Counted from the first letter of the stretch, positions 1 through 6,027 are shown. The stretch: DNA of 6,156 bases from Bacilli bacterium (GCA_024693415.1 JAILKX010000074.1:1-6156); one strand, 5' to 3'. Translations and numbers: made by a program. Notes: generated by a model from the sequence alone, not told the origin.

Positions 1-2
1 CC

Positions 3-1418
3 AGCGAACCCGCTGCCTCGAGCGTCGTGGAATCCTCCTCCGAAGAGACCGTGAGCTCCGAAGAAGAGGCCGTGAGCTCCGAAGAAGAAGTCTCCTCCGA
101 AGAAGAGGCCGTCTCCTCCGAAGAGGTCACCACCTATGCGATCGCCTTAGCTAACGACGATAACGTCACCGTGACAGGCGCGACTTCCGCCGCGGCCGGG
201 GAAGAGGTTGAACTCACCGTCACCGCCAAAGAAGGCGAGGCCGTCGTGAAATCCATCAAGGTCACCTGCGGCGAGACCGAGGTCGAATCCTCCTTCTCCG
301 CCTTGGGCAAATTGACCTTCACGATGCCGGAAGGGGACGTCACCGTCAGCTTCGAATACGGCTATGAGATCGTCTTCACCAATGAGGGCGCCTCCGCTTG
401 GACCGTCGTCGGCGGCGGGGTGCATTCCTCTGGGGATGCCGTGCGCCTTGAGATCACCCTCGGCGAGGGCTATTACGCCGCCGGGGCCGAAGTCGCTAAG
501 ACCGACGGCACCGTCGTCGAGAGCTCCTATGTGAGCCCCTACCTCTCCTTCACGATGCCAGAAGGCACCGCCCGCGTCACCATGGACGTGAAGCAATACC
601 TCTCCATCAAGGAAGTCAAGGCCGACGATGGCGTAGAATCCTACGCCTTCTACGACAAGGGCAATAACGCGGTCACCGCCTTCAAAGACGGCGAGGACTA
701 TGAGGTCAGGGTCACCGTCAAGGACGGCTATGAGCTCGATTCCATCCACTATGGCGACGACGAGATCGCCAAATACCTCGACGCCTATTCCTTCACCTTC
801 GACGCCGAGAAGGCCCTCACCATCGATACCGTCGCCCTCAAGTCGATCGGCTTCACCCTCGATGGGCTGAGCGTCAAAGGCGGCGACAACACCAAAGCCA
901 TCGGCGACGTGATCTACGGCAAAGTCGGCAAATCCGTCGGCCTCGTCCTCACCCCCGAAGCCGGCAAGGAGATCGACTCCGCCTCCTTCTCCCTCAAGGA
1001 TAGCGAGAGCAAGGACGTCGAATTCCAGACCGTTTCGGTCGATGGCGTCTACACCTTGACCTTCGTGATGCCCAATAGCGACCTCGAGTTCGCCGCTTCC
1101 GCCAAGGCGGCCGCGACGACCGTGAATTTCACCGTCGACGCGAGCGGCTACGATTCGAGCCTCGTCTCCGTCAAGGATGCCTCGGGCAGCGCGCTTGAGC
1201 TTAGCGGCACCGTCGGCGAGAACGACTTCATCTCCGTCACCGTCGTCTACGATGAGGATGCCTGGTACTCCTATAGCGTCTCGATCAGCGGCGGCAAGCT
1301 CTACTACTCGACCTCCGGCACCGGCATGAGCGCGTTGAACGACCTCGACGGCAACAAGACCTTCTACGCCAAATCTAGCGGCGGCGACTTCACCATCACC
1401 ATCACCGGAGAAGAATGA
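3..1418 (+). CDS. Surface protein with InlB-B-like repeats, 5'-truncated (probable lipoprotein)
   Basis: The reading frame is open from the window edge (first full codon at base 3), so the true start and any signal peptide lie outside. A GTG at 27 sits inside a Ser/Glu linker and is not a credible start. Counting from that GTG, residues 2-34 are a Ser/Glu/Val linker. After it come beta-rich repeats whose ends carry a recognisable motif: FTMPEGDVTV (98-107), FTMPEGTARV (175-184), a degenerate copy near 256-267, and FVMPNSDLEF (346-355). This motif is typical of divergent InlB B-repeat (Flg_new-type) domains of Gram-positive surface proteins. Residues about 365-463 form a last, unrecognised beta-rich segment. 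No catalytic motif was seen. The stop TGA overlaps the next gene's start, so both are probably co-transcribed. A lipoprotein anchor is inferred from the linker, which resembles those in the next two genes. The partner or ligand is unknown. Confidence 0.85.
   Translation, partial: SEPAASSVVESSSEETVSSEEEAVSSEEEVSSEEEAVSSEEVTTYAIALANDDNVTVTGATSAAAGEEVELTVTAKEGEAVVKSIKVTCGETEVESSFSALGKLTFTMPEGDVTVSFEYGYEIVFTNEGASAWTVVGGGVHSSGDAVRLEITLGEGYYAAGAEVAKTDGTVVESSYVSPYLSFTMPEGTARVTMDVKQYLSIKEVKADDGVESYAFYDKGNNAVTAFKDGEDYEVRVTVKDGYELDSIHYGDDEIAKYLDAYSFTFDAEKALTIDTVALKSIGFTLDGLSVKGGDNTKAIGDVIYGKVGKSVGLVLTPEAGKEIDSASFSLKDSESKDVEFQTVSVDGVYTLTFVMPNSDLEFAASAKAAATTVNFTVDASGYDSSLVSVKDASGSALELSGTVGENDFISVTVVYDEDAWYSYSVSISGGKLYYSTSGTGMSALNDLDGNKTFYAKSSGGDFTITITGEE
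51..125 (+). repeat. Tandem 21/18-bp repeat coding for VSSEEE(A) linker
   Basis: Four in-frame units are seen at 51-71, 72-89, 90-110 and 111-125, of 21, 18, 21 and 15 bases. Each encodes V-S-S-E-E with an optional E and A. The first two units use gtgagctcc and the last two gtctcctcc for the same three residues, so the unit pair appears to have been duplicated. It forms an acidic, flexible spacer between the presumed membrane anchor and the folded domains. Such repeats can change copy number by slippage. Confidence 0.8.
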
Positions 1419-2845
1419 TGAAGGGCAAGTCCGCTTTATTAGCCCTCACTAGCCTTCTCCTATTGGCCTCCTGCGGAGGCGGGGGATCCTCCACCCCTGC
1501 CTCCTCCGAGGCTTTTTCCTCCGCGGAGGCCTCTAGCCTTATCTCGAGCGTCGAAGAGGCATCGGAAAGCTCCGAAGAGGCTGAGGCTTCTAGCGAAGAG
1601 GCCGAGGTCTCAAGCGAAGAGGTCTCTTCCGAGGCGGATCCCCGCATCGGCACCTCGGTCGATGTCGATGGGTTCACCCTCTACTACGACCCCGCTTACG
1701 AAGGAAAAGGGCTAAGCGTCACCGGATATTCCGGAACGGAGCATAAACCCGCGATCCCAACCGTCTATGCCGGCACGCCGGTCGTCGAGATCGGCGAGGA
1801 GGCGTTTTTGGGCAACGAATCCATCTGGAGCATCGACGTGCCTTCTTCGATCCTATTGATCGCCGACCGGGCGTTTGCTAGCTGCCCTAACCTCATCGCG
1901 GTCTATCTGCCTAGCACCGTGTCGTATCTAGGCGAATCGATCTGCCAGTCCGACACCAGGACCCAGCTCTACTTCAAGATCACCCAGACCCAGGCGGCGA
2001 ACAAGGTCGAGGAATACGAATTCGACGCCGACTTCGCCAAGGGGATGATCTGCCAGCCGCGCTTTGACGTCTCGGTCAAGCCCGAGGTCGTCTCAGTCGG
2101 CGATTTCGTCGCCCTCTTCGACGATCAGAATAAGGCGGTCGTGAACTACGTGGGCTCGAAATACGATTCCGAGCTCACCCTTCCCACCTCCTATGGCGAG
2201 GTCGCGATCGACGCGGTCGGGACCTGCAGCTTCAAGGACATGATCGCCCTCACCTCGATCGCGATCCCCGAGGGCTACAAGACGATCGGGACCAGGGCGT
2301 TTGCCTCCTGCATCAACCTCGAGACAATCTCCTTCCCCGAGACCCTCAAGCAGATCTACACCGAGGCGTTCGATGGCTGCACAAGCATCGAGGCCCTTGC
2401 CTTCCCCGACTCCTTGACCCGCATCAACTGGTGGTCCTTCGACGGATGCACCTCCTTGAAGAGCGTGAGCTTCGGGAACTCGCTCCTTTCGATTGGCCAC
2501 GCGGCCTTCCAGGATTGCGGGCTCACCAGCGTCACCATCCCCGACTCGGTCACCGAGATCGATGAGCGCGCCTTCTCCGGGAACGCGAACCTCGCCACCG
2601 TGGTCCTCGGAAACGGGCTCACCACCTTGGCCGACAACGCCTTCGCCGACTGCGCCTTCCGCGGCGGCAAGGTCTACTATCACGGCACCGCATCCGAATG
2701 GGCGAACGTCAAGGAGACCTACTCCTCGAACGCCTTCGCCTGGTCCGATGAGACCAAAACGTATTTCTACAGCGAAAGCGAACCCGCCGAAGAGGGCCTC
2801 TATTGGCATTACCTCGACGGGGAGCCGACCGCTTGGCAAGCATGA
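1418..2845 (+). CDS. Lipoprotein with BspA-like leucine-rich repeats (LRR_5)
   Basis: This is a 475-residue surface lipoprotein. The N-terminus has Lys, a hydrophobic stretch and the lipobox LASC, with the lipidated Cys at residue 19, followed by a Gly-rich and then Ser/Glu/Ala-rich linker to about residue 73. Residues about 115-180 and 263-415 carry BspA-type repeats of the pattern 'I...AF..C..L..I..P.sl..I', for example IGTRAFASCINLETISFP and IDERAFSGNANLATVVLG. The C-terminal YYHGTASEWANV and the ending YWHYLDG are typical of Firmicute BspA-like proteins. Family members act in adhesion or protein binding, but the ligand here cannot be told. The segment between the two repeat blocks (about 180-262) is less regular. 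ATG at 1418 is preferred over the overlapping ATG at 1415 because GGAG at 1407-1410 is then 7 bases upstream rather than 4. Either way the gene overlaps the previous stop, which suggests translational coupling. Confidence 0.92.
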   Translation: MKGKSALLALTSLLLLASCGGGGSSTPASSEAFSSAEASSLISSVEEASESSEEAEASSEEAEVSSEEVSSEADPRIGTSVDVDGFTLYYDPAYEGKGLSVTGYSGTEHKPAIPTVYAGTPVVEIGEEAFLGNESIWSIDVPSSILLIADRAFASCPNLIAVYLPSTVSYLGESICQSDTRTQLYFKITQTQAANKVEEYEFDADFAKGMICQPRFDVSVKPEVVSVGDFVALFDDQNKAVVNYVGSKYDSELTLPTSYGEVAIDAVGTCSFKDMIALTSIAIPEGYKTIGTRAFASCINLETISFPETLKQIYTEAFDGCTSIEALAFPDSLTRINWWSFDGCTSLKSVSFGNSLLSIGHAAFQDCGLTSVTIPDSVTEIDERAFSGNANLATVVLGNGLTTLADNAFADCAFRGGKVYYHGTASEWANVKETYSSNAFAWSDETKTYFYSESEPAEEGLYWHYLDGEPTAWQA

Positions 2846-4392
2846 AAAAGAACCTTCTTCTGCTCTCCTTGCCCCTGCTTCTTATCTCCTGCGGGGGCGG
2901 AGCTTCCTCCGAGGCAACTCCTTCTAGCGAAGCGTCCTCCAGCGAGGAAATCTCTTCATCCATCGCTTCCTCAGAATCCGAAAACCCTTCAATCCCCGAG
3001 GATTCGAGCCTCGAGGAGTCGAGCGTCCAGGTCGATCTATTGGACGCCTTCTACGGGACCCTCGACGACCTGAAGCACGATAACGCGACCTTCTCCGATA
3101 TATCGGGAACGATGCCGACCGTCTCCTATTTCGGGGACAATGCGGTCTCTTACCTCACCGGCGGGAGCGAGATCATCTACCTCGGAACCGACGAGGGCCT
3201 ATATTCCTGCAGCAAAGGCGAGGAGGACCTAGAGGTCGTCCGCGTCGAAGCGGCGAGGCCAAACGTCTTCCAGGCGATGTTCTATCTGCCTAGCGACCTC
3301 GTCCCTAGCGATGAGGATGCCTTCGCCTTGGTCGATGACCATATCGAGTGCACCGACGAAGCCGTCCTGACCGCGCTTGCCTATTGCTTAGGCTACGGCT
3401 CGGTCATGAGCCAATACGCCTCGGTCTTCACTAGCGGCGCCTTGTCCTGCTACCCGGACGAGGATGGAGCATTCGACGAGCTCGAGCTCCATTACGAATA
3501 CGGGGACTTCTCCTATGATGCCTTGGTCTCGGAAATCGGGACGACCTATGACGAGATCATCTCGGATTACGTCGACGGCACCAAGGAAATCGAAGCCAAG
3601 GAAAGCTGGACGGATGCGGAAATCGAAGCGATCAAGGCCCAGGTCGAAGGGGATGAGGCATTGCCTCTTCCCACCGGCTTAAGCGCCTTGTCGTACCACG
3701 CCTTCACCTCGCGCGCGACCCTTATCTACGATTATGGCAAGGGCAACGCCGACCTCGTCGCCTCCTATGGCGAGGAACTGACCGCGGAAGGCTGGAGCAA
3801 AGACGAGAGGTCGTCCTCCTCGACGAGCATCTATTGCAAGGCCAGGACCGCGGAAAACCTCGCGGAGGGGCAGGAACGCTCCCTCTACATGGTGATCTTC
3901 GGCCACCAGGACTTCGATGAGGATAACGCGGTCCTCTACCCCTATGGCAGGTTCATGGTCAACTACTACGCCTACTGCTATCCCGCGAACTTCGCCGACC
4001 TCGATTCCTATAACGCCTTCTTGGCCAAGCGCGTCCAGGTCAATGGGGAATCCTTCGTCCCCGCCTTCCCCGAATCGGAAGCGACGGGCTACACCTTCAA
4101 GGACTCCTCGGCGTCGCAGGTCATCTCCTCTGCCGGATACGGGAACCTCGGATTCGGCCACTTCGCGGTCCTCGAAGCCTATTTCGCGGACGTGAAGCAG
4201 GCCAATAAACTCCTCCCGACCTACGCCGGGCTCCTCGAGAAGGCCGGATACGATGATACGGGAGCGACATTAAGCGAGCAGGGCTACCTCGCCTTCAGCG
4301 ACGAGAAGACCACCTTCACGTTGAACGTGATCGCCGATGAGGACAACGAGGACTACAAAGCCGCGCTCCACATCGTGGTCGCCTATCAGTAA
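2842..4392 (+). CDS. Lipoprotein of unknown family with Ser/Glu linker
   Basis: This is a 516-residue protein. Residues 1-17 are a lipoprotein signal (two Lys, Leu-rich core, LISC with the lipidated Cys at 17). Residues 18-62 are a Gly/Ser/Glu linker like those of its two upstream neighbours. Residues about 65-250 form a mixed domain with alternating short strands and helices. Two later segments, about 278-380 and 412-516, look related: each has an early strand region, a helix ending in EGW or AGY, then strands ending in a Tyr-rich YYAYCY or AYQ. This could be an internal duplication, judged by eye only. No enzyme motif was recognised. The start ATG at 2842 overlaps the upstream TGA by the four bases ATGA. 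The longer in-frame start at 2803 would add 13 charged residues before the signal and is rejected. A purine-rich site is weak, so coupling to the upstream gene is likely. It is the last gene of the operon. Confidence 0.88.
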   Translation: MKKNLLLLSLPLLLISCGGGASSEATPSSEASSSEEISSSIASSESENPSIPEDSSLEESSVQVDLLDAFYGTLDDLKHDNATFSDISGTMPTVSYFGDNAVSYLTGGSEIIYLGTDEGLYSCSKGEEDLEVVRVEAARPNVFQAMFYLPSDLVPSDEDAFALVDDHIECTDEAVLTALAYCLGYGSVMSQYASVFTSGALSCYPDEDGAFDELELHYEYGDFSYDALVSEIGTTYDEIISDYVDGTKEIEAKESWTDAEIEAIKAQVEGDEALPLPTGLSALSYHAFTSRATLIYDYGKGNADLVASYGEELTAEGWSKDERSSSSTSIYCKARTAENLAEGQERSLYMVIFGHQDFDEDNAVLYPYGRFMVNYYAYCYPANFADLDSYNAFLAKRVQVNGESFVPAFPESEATGYTFKDSSASQVISSAGYGNLGFGHFAVLEAYFADVKQANKLLPTYAGLLEKAGYDDTGATLSEQGYLAFSDEKTTFTLNVIADEDNEDYKAALHIVVAYQ

Positions 4393-4396
4393 AGCG

Positions 4397-4436
4397 AAAA
4401 GCTGCGCCTGACCCATGCGGATCGCGCAGCTTTTTT
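4397..4436 (+). terminator. Intrinsic terminator closing the lipoprotein operon (probably bidirectional)
   Basis: The arms GCTGCGC (4401-4407) and GCGCAGC (4424-4430) pair perfectly and are extended by AAAA (4397-4400) with TTTT. A run of six T follows at 4431-4436. It begins 4 bases after the stop of the last lipoprotein gene. On the minus strand the stem is followed by TTTTCGCTTT, so it can also stop transcription arriving from the converging small genes. Confidence 0.9.
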
Positions 4437-4437
4437 C

Positions 4438-4481
4438 ATGCCTAAACCGCAAATCCGCGGAGGACGTGTATGCGAATTCGC
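4438..4481 (-). repeat. Intergenic module II, copy 1 (GCGAATTCGC repeat)
   Basis: This matches the copy at 5052-5096. The core, 4452-4481 against 5067-5096, agrees at 28 of 30 bases, and both differences are transitions. Similarity continues with small gaps through a GGTTTrGGCAT-like end in minus orientation. The core holds the perfect 10-base palindrome GCGAATTCGC (4472-4481). No open frame or known element explains it. It lies between the operon terminator and module I copy A. Confidence 0.8.
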
Positions 4482-4506
4482 GCCATAGAGGACATAGCGT
4501 GGCCGG

Positions 4507-4585
4507 TATAGGCGAGGTTTGGTCTTGACCGAGAGGGGCACCCCGAACTATTTCCTTCAGCCTAGTTTGAGCGCCGCCCGGTGGG
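4507..4585 (-). repeat. Intergenic module I, copy A
   Basis: On the + strand this shares three ordered blocks with 5679-5746. They are TATAGGCGA (4507-4515), GGGCACCCCGAA (4536-4547) and GCGCCGCCC-two purines-TGGG (4571-4585). Block spacing is 20 and 23 bases here, against 14 and 18 in the other copy. Between the second and third blocks AACTA (4546-4550) can pair with TAGTT (4563-4567), where the other copy has a different but stronger hairpin. It starts one base beyond the stop of the six-repeat protein gene. Module II copy 1 follows after a 25-base gap. Confidence 0.7.
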
Positions 4586-4586
4586 A

Positions 4587-4928
4587 TTAGGCGAAGAGGA
4601 CGGCGAAGACCATCATGAGCTCATCGTCTGATAAAGAGCCTTCTATCTCATAGAGAATGGGGCCGCAGTATTCGCGGATGTATCTGCCATCATATTCGGC
4701 GAGGGCCCTGCCGACGTAGCGGCGGAGCTGTTTGCCATTATATTCGAATAGTTGGGGGCCGCAGTATTCGCGGATGTATCTGCCATTGATCTCATAGAGG
4801 GCTTTGCCATAGGCGCGGCGGATGGTCTTGCCCCTTAATTCGTAAAGCTGGGGGCCGCAGAATTCCCTGAGGCGGCCGTTTTCGATCTCATAGAGCTTTG
4901 GGCCGCAGTAGCGTCTGATGCTTGCCAT
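4587..4928 (-). CDS. Small protein of six 16-residue Tyr/Gly repeats (beta-flower-like)
   Basis: This is a 113-residue protein almost wholly made of six 16-residue units starting at residues 4, 20, 36, 52, 68 and 84. The pattern is I/L-R-R/E-x-x-G-x-x-L-Y-E-x-x-G-x-x, with an aromatic residue usually at position 4. Units 1, 2, 4 and 6 carry a Cys-Gly-Pro (for example REYCGP). Units 3 and 5 replace it with YGKAL or VGRAL. The short strand-turn-strand pattern with Y-x-x-x-G recalls the '4-fold beta flower' and related beta-repeat proteins. That assignment is from memory of the style, not a search. A tail, SDDELMMVFAVLFA, ends in a hydrophobic stretch. No signal peptide is seen, so it is probably cytoplasmic. 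ATG at 4928 is chosen over ATG at 4934 because AAGGAGG lies 8 bases before the first and only 2 before the second. No strong promoter was found upstream. Function is unknown. Confidence 0.85.
   Translation of the reverse strand: MASIRRYCGPKLYEIENGRLREFCGPQLYELRGKTIRRAYGKALYEINGRYIREYCGPQLFEYNGKQLRRYVGRALAEYDGRYIREYCGPILYEIEGSLSDDELMMVFAVLFA
4659..4786 (-). repeat. Exact 32-bp direct repeats 96 bp apart within the repeat-protein gene
   Basis: Bases 4659-4690 and 4755-4786 are identical over 32 bases and lie exactly two 48-base units apart. They cover the GRYIREYCGP parts of units 4 and 6. Together with the likeness of units 3 and 5, this points to duplication of a two-unit (96-bp) block. Confidence 0.85.
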
Positions 4929-4936
4929 AGTCATGT

Positions 4937-4943
4937 CCTCCTT
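4937..4943 (-). promoter_or_regulatory. Ribosome binding site AAGGAGG deciding the start at 4928
   Basis: A full AAGGAGG on the minus strand sits 8 bases before ATG 4928 and only 2 bases before ATG 4934. This favours the inner start. Confidence 0.75.
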
Positions 4944-5051
4944 GATGAATCCTTATCAATGATAGCATCGTTTTCCGCCGCCCCTTAAATCGAATTGGCG
5001 TGCCGGTATCCGGAAGCCATGCCATTTCGGCGCATTCGAGGAGATCCGTAT

Positions 5052-5096
5052 ATGCCAAACCGAGGCAATCCGCGGGGGACGTGCATGCGAATTCGC
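5052..5096 (-). repeat. Intergenic module II, copy 2 (GCGAATTCGC repeat)
   Basis: This is the partner of 4438-4481, with the core at 5067-5096 and the palindrome GCGAATTCGC at 5087-5096. In minus orientation it begins 7 bases beyond the stop of the DUF3841 gene. Looser similarity to copy 1 continues into that stop region: CTAAAGACTATA here against CATAGAGGACATA beside copy 1, read on the + strand. The remaining bases to the next gene (4944-5051) show no gene. They hold a small CCGG-TAT-CCGG inverted repeat at 5003-5013. Confidence 0.8.
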
Positions 5097-5103
5097 CTAA
5101 AGA

Positions 5104-5670
5104 CTATACCTCTTTGAACTCGAGGACGTCTTCGAGATAGAGCTCGAAGAAGGTGGCTTGGATCGTCTCCTTCTTGTAGGAGAAGGCGTAATAGGTGTTC
5201 TTGGGGCGATGGAGGGTGAACATCTCGCGGAGGTTCGGATAGAAGAACTCGTCGGGGACGTCGTAATAGTGCTTCTCGTATTTCTCGTATGCCCCTTTGA
5301 CGTTCTTGAAGTAGCGGCTTCCGGCGAAGATGGCGGCGAACATGTCGAAATCGCTTAGGAGGAACCTCTCCTCCTCCAGCTCTATCTTGAGCCTGATGTT
5401 GCCGTGGTGGATTTCGTCTAGGCTTTCCGTCGGCGGGGCTTTGCCCTCGACCGTATGCCAGGCCCAGATCGGGAAATAGGCTTGCTCATGGGCCGGCTTA
5501 GGGAGGCGGTCCTTCATCTCGGACATCAGGAAGCGGTAGGCGAATTCGCCGGCCTTCCAGGTCCCTAGATGGGTCTTGTCCTTCATTTCCTGCGGCACGA
5601 AAAGCACCCCGTTCCGCTTCAGGATGTTCACCGCTTCTTTTCTTTGATAGGAATAGAGGATCTTCTTCAC
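5104..5670 (-). CDS. DUF3841 family protein
   Basis: This is a 188-residue protein read from GTG 5670. Its layout matches DUF3841 (Pfam PF12952) as I know it. There is an N-terminal YSYQ..EAVNILKRNGVLF (6-24), then FAYRFLMSEM, the aromatic signature YFPIWAW (65-71), the LLSDFD core (104-109) and a closing IQATFFELYLEDV (170-182). The length is normal for the family, and both ends are intact. The biochemical role of DUF3841 is not established. No signal peptide or membrane segment is present, so it should be cytoplasmic. An in-frame TTG at 5763 would add 31 residues rich in Pro, Gly and Ala that run through a repeated intergenic module. That extension is unlike the family start and is rejected. 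No Shine-Dalgarno precedes GTG 5670, but TATAAT lies just upstream. The gene is bracketed by modules that also occur together elsewhere in the window. Confidence 0.85.
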   Translation of the reverse strand: MKKILYSYQRKEAVNILKRNGVLFVPQEMKDKTHLGTWKAGEFAYRFLMSEMKDRLPKPAHEQAYFPIWAWHTVEGKAPPTESLDEIHHGNIRLKIELEEERFLLSDFDMFAAIFAGSRYFKNVKGAYEKYEKHYYDVPDEFFYPNLREMFTLHRPKNTYYAFSYKKETIQATFFELYLEDVLEFKEV

Positions 5671-5676
5671 GGATAC

Positions 5677-5682
5677 ATTATA
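5677..5682 (-). promoter_or_regulatory. Candidate -10 box TATAAT for the DUF3841 gene
   Basis: A perfect TATAAT on the minus strand ends 6 bases before GTG 5670, so transcription would begin at or near the start codon (leaderless mRNA). No good -35 hexamer was found 16-19 bases further upstream, which is GC-rich. The box partly overlaps the conserved TATA end of module I. The other copy reads TATACC at this place, so the match may be chance. Confidence 0.35.
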
Positions 5683-5746
5683 GGCGAAACGGGGCCGCGG
5701 CGGGCACCCCGAAAGCTGCGGGGCAGCTCGGGCGCCGCCCAATGGG
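5679..5746 (-). repeat. Intergenic module I, copy B
   Basis: On the + strand it carries TATAGGCGA (5679-5687), GGGCACCCCGAA (5702-5713) and GCGCCGCCCAATGGG (5732-5746), in the same order as copy A. Between the last two blocks AGCTGC (5714-5719) and GCAGCT (5723-5728) form a perfect hairpin with a GGG loop. On the minus strand flanking CCCG and CGGG can extend it past a TT bulge. It lies just before the DUF3841 start and after the 72-residue gene. Confidence 0.7.
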
Positions 5747-5756
5747 CCTGCTGCCT

Positions 5757-5782
5757 TTGCCAAGAAATGGGGATTTTGGCAA
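5757..5782 (-). other. Inverted repeat downstream of the 72-residue gene
   Basis: TTGCCAA (5757-5763) and TTGGCAA (5776-5782) form a perfect 7-bp stem with a 12-base loop. It lies 11 bases after the stop at 5794. No T-run follows on either strand, so it is at best a weak terminator or an mRNA-end stabiliser. Confidence 0.4.
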
Positions 5783-5793
5783 TCGTATATGGA

Positions 5794-6012
5794 TTAGATT
5801 AAGCGCAGGGCCTTCTTCAGAGACCCCACGTCATGGAAGATCTCTTCCTTGGGGGCATGGGAGGCGATGTAGGTCCCGACCGCCCCGATGGAATTCCCCT
5901 CGAGCATGAGGATCGGGGCGTCGAGGGTGATGACGCGGATCCCCTGCTCCTCCACGAAGGATTTAAGCGCCTTTCTCTCCTCGGCAGATCTCAATGCGAT
6001 GATGCAATGCAT
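5794..6012 (-). CDS. 72-residue protein of unknown function behind a probable SAM-I leader
   Basis: This small complete gene has an ATG at 6012 and AGGAGG 9 bases upstream. The protein starts with a likely beta strand (HCIIAL), a charged helix (SAEERKALKSFVEEQG), then a second strand (IRVITLDA). A Gly/Ala-rich middle follows (GNSIGAVGTYIA), and a short basic helix closes it (SLKKALRLI). I do not recognise the family. There is no signal peptide, no Cys-rich motif (a single Cys at residue 3) and no catalytic signature. Its leader holds what looks like the 3' half of an S-box riboswitch followed by a terminator. If that is right, expression should rise when S-adenosylmethionine is low, which hints at a role linked to methionine or sulfur. 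That link is inference from position. The good ribosome site, the clean start and the lack of a better frame support a real gene. Confidence 0.72.
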   Translation of the reverse strand: MHCIIALRSAEERKALKSFVEEQGIRVITLDAPILMLEGNSIGAVGTYIASHAPKEEIFHDVGSLKKALRLI

Positions 6013-6021
6013 ATGAATAAC

Positions 6022-6027
6022 CCTCCT
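6022..6027 (-). promoter_or_regulatory. Ribosome binding site AGGAGG of the 72-residue gene
   Basis: AGGAGG on the minus strand lies 9 bases before ATG 6012. It is a full match to the anti-Shine-Dalgarno and supports this start. Confidence 0.75.

Noticed and set aside
147..749. 200-residue open frame on the minus strand inside the first gene
   Set aside because: It lies opposite the repeat-rich + strand gene, has Gly/Asp/Val-biased composition typical of a GC-rich antisense frame, no ribosome site and no domain. Other antisense frames at 2093-2839 and 3679-4161 are rejected for the same reason.
4507..4547. TTCGGGGTGCCC on the minus strand looks like the start of a TPP riboswitch
   Set aside because: The CUGAGA and GAACCUGAUC elements required by the thiamine pyrophosphate aptamer are missing in both copies. 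One copy lies after a gene rather than in front of it.
4438..4592. Integron attC-like ends: TTAGGC (4587-4592) and GCCTAA (4440-4445) form a 6-bp inverted repeat around modules I and II
   Set aside because: The GTTRRRY core is not matched exactly, the length (about 150 bases) is above the usual attC range, and the second set of modules lacks these ends. No integrase gene is present in the window.
5532..5543. Third GCGAATTCGC palindrome, inside the DUF3841 gene
   Set aside because: It lies in the coding sequence for a Gly-Glu-Phe-Ala stretch and the flanking bases do not resemble module II, so it is most likely chance.
5671..5763. N-terminal extension of the DUF3841 gene to TTG at 5763
   Set aside because: It would add 31 Pro/Gly/Ala-rich residues encoded by a repeated, hairpin-forming intergenic module, and the family normally begins close to the YSYQ segment.
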